A stretch of 64,000 nucleotides of DNA. Origin: Luidia sarsii (taxonomy: Eukaryota; Echinodermata; Asteroidea; Paxillosida; Luidiidae). The notes under the pieces were generated by a model. It was not told the DNA's origin. It saw nothing but the letters and a program-made list of their open reading frames with translations, and did not search any database. Position 1 is the stretch's first letter; each line of letters starts with the position of its first letter. The stretch is from contig OX465110.1 of the NCBI GenBank assembly GCA_949987565.1, positions 6,232,309 to 6,296,308 of the forward strand. Reading direction: 5' to 3'. Of the stretch, positions 30,417-42,534 are shown piece after piece. The position numbers were made by a program, and so were the translations under genes.

Positions 30417-30726
30417 GCCCTTTTCACACTATACAGGGCGAATCCCCGGGGAATTCCCGGGGAATTTTTTTACCCCACCAACATCCCCGCAACCATTCAC
30501 ACTGGACCACATTTGGAAACTCTCAGGACCCTATTTCCCCGTGGAAATCGTAAAACCCCGGGGTTTTCTCCTTCTGACCCTACCCCCGAGCAGGGGTGAA
30601 CAATTTCTCCGGGGCAAAGCTTATCCCCGGGGATTTCTTCGGTTGTGTGAATAGCCCGACTGAAATCCCCGGGGAATTTTCGAAAACGAATCCCCAGGGG
30701 TTTCGTCTAGTGTGAAAGCCCCTTTA
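30413..30726. mobile_element. TTAA-flanked MITE at the stop codon of the 870-aa gene
   Basis: Left TTAAGCCCTTTTCACACTAT and right CTAGTGTGAAAGCCCCTTTA are inverted ends. Inside, TCCCCGGGGAATT motifs are repeated in both orientations. The left TTAA (30413-30416) contains the gene's TAA stop; the right flank is the imperfect TTTA. Confidence 0.78.
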
Positions 30727-31164
30727 GAAGGAAGCCCGCGTGAACTTGCATCGCGCTGATCGCAGGAGCTTACGTATAATTATTCGCAATGTGCGCTGGA
30801 AGTGCGCTGCGGCTGTACAGCTGTACGCGCGGCGTACTCGACTGGCGCGCACTTTCTTTCGACCATCAGATGAGGGCGCCCGACTGTGTGCATTAGGTCT
30901 ATACAAGTATACATGTAGCCTATGTAGGGTCTACCGGTACTCATTTTTGAAGGTCTATCGGTTTTGCATACCCAGTGAAGCCTCTCGCCCTTTCAACATT
31001 AAATTCACGGGTGAGATTATAGAGAATTGTTTTAGTCGTATTTGAAGGATCTGTCTGTCTTTCCAATCAGTTTTTCGTATCTTTCTCGTGTTTCGTTGAT
31101 TTGAAAATGAGATGTGCAGCCATGCAGCGTTATGAGTAATCCATACATCAAGCCACACCCTTTC

Positions 31165-31865
31165 CCCTTCTCTTACTAACTCATCTCAAATCAACCTCCA
31201 TCCCACACTAAATAACCCATCCCATATCAACCCACCCCATCCCACATCAACCCTTCCCATACAAACCCACCCCATCCCACATCAACCCACTCCATCCCAC
31301 ATCAACCCTTCCCATACAAACCCACCCCATCCCACATCAATTCCCTTCCTACATCAACCCACCCCATCCAATCCCTCTTCAACCCATCCCACATCAACCC
31401 ACCCCATCCCATCCCTCTTCAACCCATCCCACATCAACCCACCCCATCCCATCCCTCTTCAACCCATCCCACATCAACCCACCCATCCTATCCCTCTTCA
31501 ACCCATCCCACATCAACCCATCCCAACCCATCCCTCTTCAACCCATCCCACATCAACCCATCCCATCCCTCTTCAACCCATCCCACATCAACCCACCCCA
31601 TCCCATCTCTCTTCAACCCATCCCACATCAACCCACCCCATCCCATCCCTCTTCAACCCATCCCACATCAACCCACCCCATCACACCCCTCTTCAACCCA
31701 TCCCACATCAACCCACCCAACCCATCCCTCTTCAACCCATCCCACATCAACTCATCACGCATCAACCTTACCCAACCCATCCAACATCAACCCACCCATC
31801 CCAAATCAGCCCACCCCATCCCACATCAACTCACCCTATCCCACATCACCCGCACCCTACCCATC
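31165..31865 (+). repeat. Minisatellite CCCATCCCACATCAACCCAC / CCCATCCCTCTTCAACCCAT
   Basis: About 45-bp higher-order units made of CCCATCCCACATCAACC and CCCATCCCTCTTCAACC, irregular at both edges. Cytosine is on one strand only. No gene. Confidence 0.9.
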
Positions 31866-31934
31866 ATGAAAATGAAAGGCATCACCTTAGTGCTTTTTCT
31901 TTTTCGATCATCGTAAATTTCCGCACCCTAAGAG

Positions 31935-32040
31935 AAATGGTACGATTTAAAGCTTTAATACGGTTTAATGTTTTAATACGGTTTAATGTTTTAACGCGGT
32001 TTAATGTTTTAACACGGTTTAATGTTTTAATTGTTCGTAT
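31935..32040 (+). repeat. Short tandem repeat GGTTTAATGTTTTAATAC
   Basis: Five or six 18-bp units (ACGGTTTAATGTTTTAAT) with small changes. Confidence 0.8.
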
Positions 32041-32781
32041 ATTTACGAAATGGTTTTGTTTTGTTTTCTGTTTTCCTTTTTTTATACTGGAACATGACAT
32101 GTGGAAAAATCAGTACTTTGGAACAAGCAGATTAGCGTGTAGATATTATATTATAACATGCACTGTAGTTATAGTTTTGCAAGTTTCCGCATTCCTCCTT
32201 GTAAAGTTGTAACTAAGTTGTATTCCCGACGCACGATCAGTGGTTGCCGTCACAGGCTGGCCTAACGCAGGTGTGTGTGTGTGTGGGGGGGGGGAGTCGT
32301 GAGTGGGCGGGCGAACGATAGGTTGAGGGTGATGCGTGAAGTCGAACGCCCAGCCGGATATGGCTCGATCAACGAGTTTGTGCGGCCGTGTCAAAAGCGT
32401 TGCAGTCATCTTCGGGCGGCCCTGCCTTTACGCATGCTTTTGGAAAGATTCGTGTTTTCTTGCTCTGTGTGGATTATGGATATGCGTGGTGCATTTACAT
32501 TGCTGGAATGCTGGTATATGCTGAATCGGATGCCCACGCTTTCGGCTGAGCTTGTTAGTTTGGTTTTCCCCAAATAGACCTATATATGCATGGAAACAGG
32601 AAGCCCACGAGGAAAATAAAATAAAATACACTTTGAATAAGAAAATGCCATTCGTTTTACTCATCCGCCCCCATATTTTTGTGCGCTACAGTAGGTGCGT
32701 GTATCATAGGTGATAGGGAAAACCGATATCAGTTACCCCCCCCCCCATACTATGAATTGCAGTTTCGATGAAAAAACCAAG

Positions 32782-33012
32782 GCCCTTTTCCAAAACCCGG
32801 CTTAGGCTTCGGCTCAGGCTTCGTCTCTGTTATCCAACTAAGCTGAAAACACAGGTTGAAGTTTTTTGTTGAAGTTGATTCTTTTTTTCAAAATGCAGTG
32901 TAACATTCAGAAACGAAGCCAAAGTCCTCCCGTTTTCATGCCTTGTACTTGAAAATGGACGACAGAAAAAAAAAAGAGCCCGAGCCTAAGCCGGGTTTTG
33001 GAAAAGGGGCCC
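32782..33012. mobile_element. CCGGCTTAGGCT-ended MITE (copy 3)
   Basis: It starts CCTTTTCCAAAACCCGGCTT and ends CTAAGCCGGGTTTTGGAAAA. The inner CTCTGTTATCCAACTAAGC and CATGCCTTGTACTTGAAAAT are shared with copy 1. It is the cleanest copy, with inverted ends of about 35 bases. Confidence 0.85.
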
Positions 33013-33060
33013 AAGCTTGTTTGTATAAGCACAGGGCAAGGTGTAAAATGGCTTGTCTCG

Positions 33061-33135
33061 TAATCCTAGCGTGTCGATCCCAGCAGAACCTTCACTGTCA
33101 CCCACGGTGTTCGTGCTGGGATCGACACGCCCGGC
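33061..33135. repeat. Short hairpin, GTGTCGATCCCAGCA / TGCTGGGATCGACAC
   Basis: Inverted arms around an ACCTTCACTGTCACCCACGG loop. It resembles a decayed family A hairpin. Confidence 0.6.
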
Positions 33136-33769
33136 TCCCTATATGTAGGCCTAATCTTCCCCGTGAAGGATTTACCACAGCGGTCAACATTTTCTGTTCG
33201 TTACTGTCTGTAGAATGTATACACCATACCACGTGGCATAATTATATATATTGACACTTGAAACGTCCCGTGCCAAAGCCTGTGTGGCGAGGCCTATATG
33301 ACTACCTGAACTTAGGACGACTACGTTTGTTTTGTATAGAGCCCAATGTTGCACATAAAGAAATAAACGTTTTGTGAAATTTACCCCGTTTTAAAGGTTA
33401 TTGGCGAATACTAATTAGCTACATTCCTGCTTGCTTGATATTACATTACTGTTAAGTACTAAATACTATATTTACATTAAATGTAATAACCTAATATAAG
33501 TGGTATGTAAAGATGTTATACGACCGCTATTTTCAAAATAATGGTCTCCCCAAATTAATAGTCAACTATCATAGTCTCTGCCAATGTTTGTCCCATGGAG
33601 CCCCAATCCTATACAAGATCGTCCTTCATCACATTGGGCCTAGTAACCCGTATCCTGCATTTTCCTACAGTGACAAAATTCCTGCAAATTCCTACAATGC
33701 ATCAATGACCAAGTGCCCTCAATCCTACACTAGGACAGTAGGATTCTGTAGGATTTGTGAAAGTTAGGG

Positions 33770-34066
33770 TGAGCTGCCGTCTATATCTCGATGGATCACG
33801 CCCCGTGATTCATTCAGATCGCAAACAATTTATTTTTTTGTAAACATGGCTATACAACAGCTAGCTGGGGGAACCTTTTTTTTTATTTTATTTTTTTTAT
33901 TTAAGTCAAACATGCAGATGAAGGAAAAACTGACAGGGAACATTTTGACAACTTTGGAAAATGGCAAAGAAAACTTTGACTGGACTGAGACTAGGCTTAA
34001 CTGGGACCTGAACCCCAAACCCTTGCTTTTTACGTACCAGCGCTCTAAACATCTAAGCTAGGCTAA
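33770..34066 (-). repeat. tRNA-derived SINE (copy 2)
   Basis: It shares the GCCGTCTATATCTCGATGGA region, the TTTTTGTAAACATGGCTA part and AAAATGGCAAAGAAAACTTT with GACTGGAC of copy 1 (5790-6100). The tRNA-like head is degenerate. Confidence 0.55.
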
Positions 34067-34239
34067 GGCTAAGCTATCTGAACTTAAGATGAGGTACATC
34101 TGTAGTTGTAGACTGGCGTTTAACAAAAAATATCGTCAAAATTCTTTCACAAAACCCGAATGCAAGCCCTATAGCCCGATTATCTGTTTAACCTATATAT
34201 TGTGCCATTATTCGTTGCTTCAATATTAAGTTGAAGATT

Positions 34240-34445
34240 TACGGAGACACCATGCAACACGTCTCTTTCGGGAAGGAGTGTGGCTCTGAAAAGATCCGGT
34301 AACTCGACGTTTCGTGTATGTGTACTCTGCCCGTTGTCAGGGGAGTACGCACTACCCGAGTCGTTGAGTTACCGGCTCTTTTCAGAGCCACACTCCACTC
34401 AGCCTTCCACTCAGTACTTCCACCATGCAAACCTTCAAGTCTTAT
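34240..34445. repeat. Hairpin repeat family B with paired histone-type stem-loops, copy 2
   Basis: An inverted repeat. GGCTCTGAAAAGATCC (34282-34297, one mismatch) faces GGCTCTTTTCAGAGCC (34374-34389). The flanking CCGGTAACTCGACG and CGTTGAGTTACCGG are also mirrored. The centre on the minus strand reads CTGACAA...CACGAAACGTCGAG. Confidence 0.8.
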
Positions 34446-35885
34446 CTGCTTCAATAGTGATCCAAATCATCGGCCTATTTTGCGTACGTGTCGTGAAACC
34501 GTTTGCCTTTCGTTCCCGATGTTTTTGTATTCAGAATAATTATGGTAATTGCGAAATACTACAGTACTGTTCTTGTAAATTATTCACCCATAATTGTTAA
34601 TAGAAAAAGCCTACTCACGCTAAGATTAAACGCGGGTGCAGAAATATGCCGAGATTTATTTGAGTTGTAGAAATTAATAAAAACGAGAAAGAGCCTGTTG
34701 TGATCGGGACATGGAGTTCTCCAGCCTTGTGATTTGTTGTAGTATCGTGGGAACCCCCGTTTTCGACGGTACACGTTTTCGACGCTTAGCCTTCTAACTC
34801 ACATCGCACGATGAAAACAACTCCCTATAACGATCTCAGACTCCGTATCTTACAGTTGGTTTCCTGCTCTTTCCCGTCACCGAAAATGTGGAAAGTTAAG
34901 GCTTTTCCAGTAGGCCAAACTCGTTTGATTAAAAAAGTTGCTCTTTTGGGGTCTATTTTCCTAGGTACAAAATTGGCAGTTGCTTCATAGCTTCAGTTTT
35001 CTTTATTGTTGGTCCTAAAAAAATCTGAGTGTACCATAACAAACCCCAACATCCGTAGAAAAAAAAATTATATCACGCAACTTGAGGCAGTCCGTTCTGG
35101 GTAAAAACTATGGAGGCTCCTATAGGGCGTCTCGCTTATATATATATTTTTATTTTTTTTAAATTATTATTTAAAGACAAAAAGTATCATGGCCCAATAG
35201 GCTTTTATAAAAAAAATGAAAAAAAATGAAAGCGCAGCTAGAGAAAGTACCAAGAAGGAGGAAATGTGTCTCTGGAGGGACATTGGGAAAGGTCATAACT
35301 GAAAAAGGAAAGAGAAAGAGGATTGTCGAGTTTTTTAAAGGTCACAAAAGAAGACATCAATCAGACCAATACGTTTTAAGCATAAAATATTAATGATTTG
35401 AGGAAAGTGTTAGAAGCACAGTGGCGTACGGTGTGCCTTTTGTGCCCTTCGATTGTGATTTGTAATAATAATTATTGTTTTGGGTCATTCTGGTCAATCT
35501 TCTGGAGTGACAGCTAGCTCTGTCTGCGTTCTTTTCTTGGAGTGCCCCACACTATAATTATATAAGGGGACCAATCTGGTGCCGAGTCAGAAATCTCACC
35601 AAAAGTGCAGCGCACACGATAGCTACGTGCTGAGCTAACGGGCACGAGATACTTTTTGCTCAGCAGATAGCTCTCGTGTGCGGCGGCCTTTAGGCCTCGG
35701 TCATAATATTGATCTTACTCATAACATCACAGGCATCTAGAAACAAGCGTTTGCCCCCATTTTCTCGGTGAATAGTCTGTACCCTGTCAAGCCAACAAAC
35801 CTTCCAATTCGGAAACAAACCGCAACCTGGATTGTAGGGTTTTGTCAGACGAAGCCTTAAGCCCGAGCCTGAGCCTTCATTTGAC

Positions 35886-35915
35886 CATGGAGGAAGGAAT
35901 TTTCCTTCCTCCATG
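35886..35915. mobile_element. 30-bp palindromic insertion with 7-bp target duplication, copy 2
   Basis: CATGGAGGA and TCCTCCATG ends around AGGAATTTTCCT, with exact ATTTGAC flanks at 35879-35885 and 35916-35922. Confidence 0.8.
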
Positions 35916-37199
35916 ATTTGACGGAGCCTTCATTTGAGGACGATAACTAAGTAAACAACCACGGTGCAACGACTTTTTCATGGCGTCAGGTGTTCGTAAT
36001 GTTCAACGGAACACTCCTACGTTGAATTCGTTCCTTGCATTGCATCCCCGTTGGTGGTAAAGTGCGCCCTCTCTCAAGGCCAACGAACGAAGCCACAGAC
36101 GTCATCACTTGCCTTGTGTTATGATAAGAACCACACAGAACTATCAACTAACAGTTGTTCGTGCATGATGAAAGTGTTTATTTTTTTTACGCAACGTGCA
36201 AGACTTTGTATACAGGGAGTACATGCATCATGCGCCAGTGGTTAGCAAAAGCTTTCTGTCATTATACCGGTGAAGAATTGTGACCATGAATCGTATCATT
36301 ACTTTTTTTTTCAGATAATCTGCAACTTATTTTCGGACACCAAAACCGTGACGAACTGGTTTAGATCATGTTTAGATTTAGCTGTCACGAATTATAATAA
36401 TAACGTGAAAAATAATTGGGAGTATTTCAGTCTTGTTTTCTCACAGAATGAAGCATATGGTTTGTGCTAGCTTCCCTTGATCCTTGGGCTGTGTGTAAAT
36501 AATCGAAAAACAGATAGCCCCAATGTTACTTTTGATTTGGCTCTATATAGTATTCGCTTTACATAGACTATAGTCCAGGGCTCTTTTTGTTTCGCTTTTA
36601 AATGAACACATTCAGCGATTTCAAAGTTGTGGTTTTTTTTCGGAAGTTTGTCTGACAGGGTACTGTGGAATTGTAATGAAAATATTGCATCAAATCAGTA
36701 GAATCCTAAAAGTGTTGTAGTTTGTCGTTGAAATCGCATGGCCCCTTTAATTTGTAGTTAAACATGACTAAAACGAAACCGAAAATGTTGTACAAACCAG
36801 AGGAGGAACCCCGGTCTATTGAAGTCAGGGGCATAATTATCAAAATCAACCTTTCTTCTACTTCTTCTTCTTCTTCTTTGTTTAAACTGACAAACAAAGG
36901 GATATCGCAGATACAATATTCTTTTACGCCGCGGTGACGACGAGGCAATGCGTGTGGAGTGCGTATGCGGATTGCGGTCGCACGGGGGCTCGGACCTGGC
37001 CAATGTAAATACGCGCGTACATTGTGTATACATTTTTCACGCACTCGTAAGAGGCTGCGGTTTGAGGCTTGTGCCAGTGCGCATTAATTCGACGCAGTGC
37101 TGTCTCGACGGAGGCCGGCCAGCCAATGTCACCGAGCGCGTTGACGCATAGGCCCAGCAATCGTACATGTAATTAGTACCCAACCTCTCCGCACTCACA

Positions 37200-37856
37200 C
37201 AGCCCACCACCAAAACATTCGGAATCGTCGGTACGGTGTGTGCTTCAGACCAGATCTTCCTCTGTGAAGGCCTGCCTCAATTGGGTAGTTATCTTAAGTC
37301 GGAGGAAACTAGAAGTTGATCGGTGACAAGGATGAGGATAGGTTTCGGTTCGTTAGCTCTGTCCGTCTCTGTCCGCGGCGCACTGGAGGACTAGGGCCGT
37401 AGGGGACTGAACGGCACCTGCTATACCACCAACCCACGCCCGTGGAGAAATTCTCGTTTTTCGTCGGGTCGACTTCACCTTTGTTTTTTCTCTCATCACC
37501 GAGGATCAATCGGCGGTAGAGGAGCCCGCCCCCCCCCCTCCAAAAAAAAAAAACCGTCTTGGATCTTTATAACCTGGCTGGAATTTTGCTGAAACAATTG
37601 TGGATAGCCTTTTGTGATCAGCTGTTCCTCTATCTCCGAAGAGAGGTAAAACAAATCCTCGATCGCCGTTGGTCTGAGGGGTAAATCCGGACGGGTCGTT
37701 TTCCCGCGGGTCCAGCTCACCGTGCAACAGTTGCGAACTCGGGCCGTGCGCTCGGCGCGGGAGGTCGGCCGGACGTGCACCGTCCCGACTCGGTGATCGA
37801 GGAGGAGGGGGCGGTTCTCGGACATCGATCTCTTTTCTGGGTTTTTTTTGTGGGTC
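37200..37856 (+). promoter_or_regulatory. CMIP: CMIP 5' UTR / promoter-proximal CpG-rich region
   Basis: CpG-rich, repeat-poor sequence directly upstream of the first CMIP coding exon. An in-frame TGA (37794-37796) closes the frame 5' of the ATG. No TATA box is evident near a defined start; this looks like a broad CpG-type promoter or leader. The boundaries are approximate. Confidence 0.4.
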
Positions 37857-38045
37857 ATGGCACAGACACACCGTAGTTTCAACTGCGGCGAGCTCAAGTA
37901 CAAGATGCTGCACGAAGGAAGCATACAGGTTTGCCGGATAAACCACGCTAGCAACGTGGTGAACAAGATCATGAACATGAAGTTTCTGCGCCGCTGGGAG
38001 GTCCACCAGGTTGTCTTGGGGGAAAGCACACTCTACTCCCTGACA
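37857..38045 (+). CDS. CMIP: CMIP (c-Maf-inducing protein), first coding exon
   Basis: CMIP is a cytoplasmic/nuclear adaptor with an N-terminal PH domain and C-terminal leucine-rich repeats, linked in vertebrates to T-cell signalling and NF-kB/Src-family control. The exon reads MAQTHRSFNCGELKYKMLHE, GSIQVCRINHASNVVNKIMN and MKFLRRWEVHQVVLGESTLY then SLT, 63 codons. It aligns with the human segment around YKLLQEGDIQVC and FLRRWE at the start of the PH domain. ATG at 37857 is the first ATG after an in-frame stop and has good context. The donor is CTGACA/GTAAGT, phase 0. The human N-terminal extension is absent, so this resembles a short isoform. Confidence 0.9.
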
Positions 38046-38869
38046 GTAAGTAGCCCCGTTCCCCGTCAAAACAACCCCCCCCCCCCCCAAAAAAAAAAAA
38101 AAAACCCTACCTTGCGAAATCAGGGGCCTGGCTATTTTAAATGTCTAGTTGAATTAGTGAAAATCTGTGAAAAGGTGCATGAATTCTTGTAGTTTTATGA
38201 CATACATGTAGTTGAAAGGTCTTGCCCCAAATTCGCCATTTTTAAAGTCCACTTCTCATCCAATTGTCTTTTGCTTTTTGGGGACATTTCAATCATGATC
38301 GTGATGGAGGGATCACTTGGTCATACATTATCTTGATTCAGTTACTGTTCCCAAATCACCTTTTGACATAGTCTTGACTGCTTATTTTCTGAAAAAATAA
38401 TACTTAGTTAGTCCTGGAAAATATACGCAGTTGTGGCGTTTTTGAAGGTTCAGCAATTAATGGTTTAGGCCAAGGGGCCAGGACTTGATCTGCATTTTGT
38501 TCATGTACAGTGAACAATCAGTGCATCTGACTTCGTGTAAATATCAGTTTTAATATTTTTAAGTGGTATATCATCACTGTGCTGGCTGCTGAAAGCCTGT
38601 AGTGTTATAGTCTCTGAAATATATTTTTTTATAAAACATTCAAAAAAGAAATAATTGAAAAGGAGGTATTTAAACAAAAAAACATAAAAGTTGTCTTATG
38701 ACTGAGGTATGAAGTGGCATACACATTTGTGTATACAGGTTTTTATTTTCTTTACTTGTTTTAAATGTCAGAAGGAGTTTATTTGAGTTGAAGGATTATC
38801 TATGAATATGTCTAGTCCATTTCTTACTGTGTGGTTTTGAGTCGTACCTCACAATCAATGTATGCCAAC

Positions 38870-39210
38870 TCGATTAGCCAAATTGTACCTACATGTACAT
38901 GTATGCCAACATCCAAACTCGTACCTTCCCTCACCTCACACCTTCACCAACTCGTCCACGGTCCATCGCCAACTCGTACCTTCGCCAACTCGTCCTTCAC
39001 CAACTCGTACCTTTGCCAACTCGTACCTTTGTCAACCCACGCCTTCACCAACTCGTACCTTCGCCAACTCGTCCACGGTCCATCGCCAACTCGTACCTTC
39101 GCAGACTCGTCCTTCACCAACTCGTACCTTCACCAACTCGTACAGGCTTCACCAACTTGTACCTTCACCAACTCATACTTTTGCCGACTCGTACCTTGCA
39201 TTAAGACATC
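38870..39210 (+). repeat. Minisatellite CACCAACTCGTACCTT
   Basis: About 18 irregular 16-18 bp units (CGCCAACTCGTACCTTCAC). A few inverted units (GGTACGAGTTGGCGAAGGTA) lie at 39425-39505. Artificial ORFs only. Confidence 0.88.
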
Positions 39211-40629
39211 TTGTACCCTCAGAATTTACTCACAATTGTGTCAATCTCTTTCTGATGTTTGCTTTATGCGCTTTTTACCGTACCGTACATGTGTACGTGT
39301 AAACTACTAGTACTGAGTGGACTAGAACCATTAATTATGCTTAGTTTGCACAATGGATTGATGGAACAACTTGAGTTAGCATGAAGGTACACTACAAGTT
39401 GTCTTAACCGAAGATGTAAGTTTGGAGTTGGTATGACATAGCTCCAGTTGGCAAAGGTACGAGTTGGCGAAGGTACAGTACAAATTGGTGAAGGACAGGT
39501 ACGAGTTGACCTGTTAGTGTTACCCAAATTCTTAGTCGCACACCTACATTGCTTTGTACGGTACATTATTCAGTAAATTCAATCCCCTTTGTCCTGTGAA
39601 TGCTGCATGTACATTACAACAATAAGAAGCCAACTGCTAGTCACTCCTGATAATAGATATTTTATAGCCTTACTACTGTACCCTGGGTATGGCAATCTGA
39701 CTGTCGCAATTTATACATGTTTGATGCTGTAAAGTCTTTGTTCAGTAGTTTTTGTCAAAATCCTGTTTTCCCCTGAGAGGTGTCATGTTTCAGCCTTGCC
39801 CTTTTAGCTGCAAATATTCCAATCATTCACAGGTGGTAGGCCTACATACACATGTTGTTATTCATTCTAGAAATGAAGTACATTTCCCAGAAACTATGAC
39901 TTACATTACATTATCCTTCATTCCTTGCTTTTTGGTAGGCAACAAGGCATCATTTGTGTAGCGCATGTACTGTAGTCTCACACTTCATCCCATAATACTC
40001 TGACACAAAGGTCGAACCGTGTGTCACTGAAGTTTTCCTGTTTTGGGATTTTTTTTATGACTGGGCGTGCCAGTGCAATGTTCTCAGGCCCAGAGATTGA
40101 CTGGCTGCTTAATTGATTGCATGGACAATTAATTACATGGATGTCAGTGATTAATCTATGCACATATTTAGGCCAAGTGTGTACATGTTTACTATATATC
40201 CTGGGCAGTTCGTGACAGGCTATGTTGTCCTTGGGTTGTGGAGACCTGTTGCCCCAGCATTTTTTTTATAAATCATTAGATATAATTTTCATAAGTAATT
40301 TGAAAACTGTAATGCTACAGACTCGTTTGGTTTGTTTTCATCTGCAATTAGGCCATTAGCGTTTTGGGGAGTGCGTTGTTTCTATTGATTACCGTAATTT
40401 ATAATTGTGTACAGTGTATACACTCAGTACAGTACAACAAGCACTGTATGCAGGCTTGTTTTTCCTTAACTAGTGTGGATTCTGGATAGTGGATAGCAAC
40501 TTGTACAGTTCGTGCATAGTGCATACATAATGGAGGACCAATCTCAACTCATTGTGTGCATGGTGTGCATGATGTGCATGGCATATTCACACCCATGCCT
40601 AACCAACTCGCTAATACCTCCTTGGCCTA

Positions 40630-40765
40630 ACCAGTCTCTGTGCTGCCTTTGAGAAAGCTCGGACTGCTAAGATCAAAACGTCGGCCCCCTCGGTCCTACC
40701 TTTTTCACCGTTTTGCATTTTGGCCTGTTTAGTCCCTGAAGAAGTTTGCAACATTTTTGTGTACA
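40630..40765 (+). repeat. Hairpin repeat family A, one-arm copy
   Basis: GCCTTTGAGAAAGCTCGGAC, AAGATCAAAACGTCGGCCCC, then the tail TTTTGCATTTTGGCCTGTTT and GTTTGCAACATTTTTGTGTA. Confidence 0.75.
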
Positions 40766-41367
40766 GTATAGTATTGCTCTCAGTCTCTGTCTCACAGTTG
40801 GCTAACCCAGTCCCGGTCCCAATCTGGCGCTGTCAGTGTCACCACTCACCATCTCTCTCCAATGTAGTCGTCCACACAGTCATCAGGGCTCAGGCCTTAC
40901 ATGCACAAGCGTACATGTACATGTACACAATACACGCACATGACATGTACTGTACACACATGTGTAGTCTGTACATCTACATGTACTTGTACACTCCTAG
41001 ACTCCCAGACTAAAAGGAGTCTTTGCCAAAGACTGCAAATATAATTGGATTAAGTCATTGCCTTGAATAATCCACGCCATAATGCACTTCGCAGTAGTGC
41101 CTGGCTTTAGCATTGTAATCAAATGAATCGTCGGTCCCCTAATGAAATGACGTGTGAGCCACATACACATGTATACACATGTACATGTACAAACTACATG
41201 ATAATAGTACAACATACATGTTCATGCATTTATATTACGTGTATTGAATAGCACTGTTTACAAGTGCATCCTTGTTGTAGTGTATTTCTTAAGGAAAACA
41301 AATTTGGGAAAAATGTGACTGCAAGATTGCATTATTAGCTAGTTCATGTATTGTTAGGCACATGCTG

Positions 41368-41823
41368 ACGCCACAAGATTCAGCGTGTTTCTACTGACGA
41401 AATGTTGCCGGGTGTCTCCATGCATCTTCGGGTGTTTCTGGGTGGAGTGTCCAGTAGAAACACAACCGGGCGTCAAATTTTCCGAACGTCATCCGGCAAC
41501 CAAACGTTCACCAACAACCACCTATTGAGGTGGATCTTGCCGGGTGTCTTCGGGTCACACTCGCAGTAGAAACACACACGGTTGCTGGTTGCCGGGTGTA
41601 CCGGAAATGCAACAGAAGTAGTGAATTCCTTGCTTTGACCTGCGGCGTGACCCGATTCATTCCGCACGTCCAGTCTACCCTCGACGAAGGTCGATTGTGG
41701 GCGACACCCGCCTTTTCCGTACTGAGTAGAAACAGGCGTTTGTCGGTGATCCGGATCACCGACACCCGGAATATAGTGGGTAAGAAATACCGGGTGTCAG
41801 CGTGTGCTCAGTAGAAACACGTC
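41368..41823. mobile_element. MITE-like element with CGTGTTTCTACTG / CAGTAGAAACACG ends
   Basis: Inverted ends CAGCGTGTTTCTACTGA and CTCAGTAGAAACACGTC, with further internal CAGTAGAAACAC copies (about 41452, 41565) and GCCGGGTGTC modules in both orientations. No coding frame of note. Confidence 0.55.
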
Positions 41824-42534
41824 GATTGTTTTGAGTGGACACTGGACACAAAGAAATTGACTTACATACGTACACATGTGCAATGTACATGTGTACACGT
41901 ATGCTCTACTCAGATCTGTATTTTTGTAGGCTCTCTTCACATCCACAGAGCTGGCTCAGGATTGAGCTCTGGTTCTGAGGCTTGGCATTTCCCATTTTTT
42001 TTTTCCCGAGCCAATTGCCAGTGCTCAGTGTGATTAGTGCACCATAGCCAGGGTGAATGCCATGGAGTCATACTAGGCCTAAAGGTCACAGAACCAAATC
42101 TGACATAAAATTATATAGTGTACAAAAACTGTACATGTCAAAGGAGCGACACAAATGTGATTTTTCTCTTTGAAACACTTTATAAAGCAGTACACATTTC
42201 TCTCAGTGGATGCAGATCAAATTTAGATTCAGCTTCATATATATGTATATATTGAGCAGAAGTCACTGCACCATTTTTACTGGCCTACAGTAGGTTCTCC
42301 TCAAATGCAGTTTCTTTTGGCAACGTTGAATTGTCCCCTAATTATTTCAGGCTTTTTTTTTACTAGAAGGTATATATACAAACTGCTTTAGATACACATG
42401 TAGATGACCAGGAAGTACATGTAAACCAATAAAAGACATACGACATTCATGGCCTTCGGTGATAAATTTCCAGCCGGAAGTCCAGTCATTCTTCACAAAT
42501 TGGAAATGTGGAGTGAGGTGGAATCCTGCAGCAT

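Noticed and set aside
28418..30553. Plus-strand 224- and 414-aa ORFs and minus-strand 191- and 250-aa ORFs
   Set aside because: Out-of-frame shadows of the GC-rich 870-aa gene.
37506..38090. Minus-strand 177- and 194-aa ORFs over CMIP exon 1
   Set aside because: Antisense shadow; the plus-strand frame has clear CMIP similarity and splice sites.
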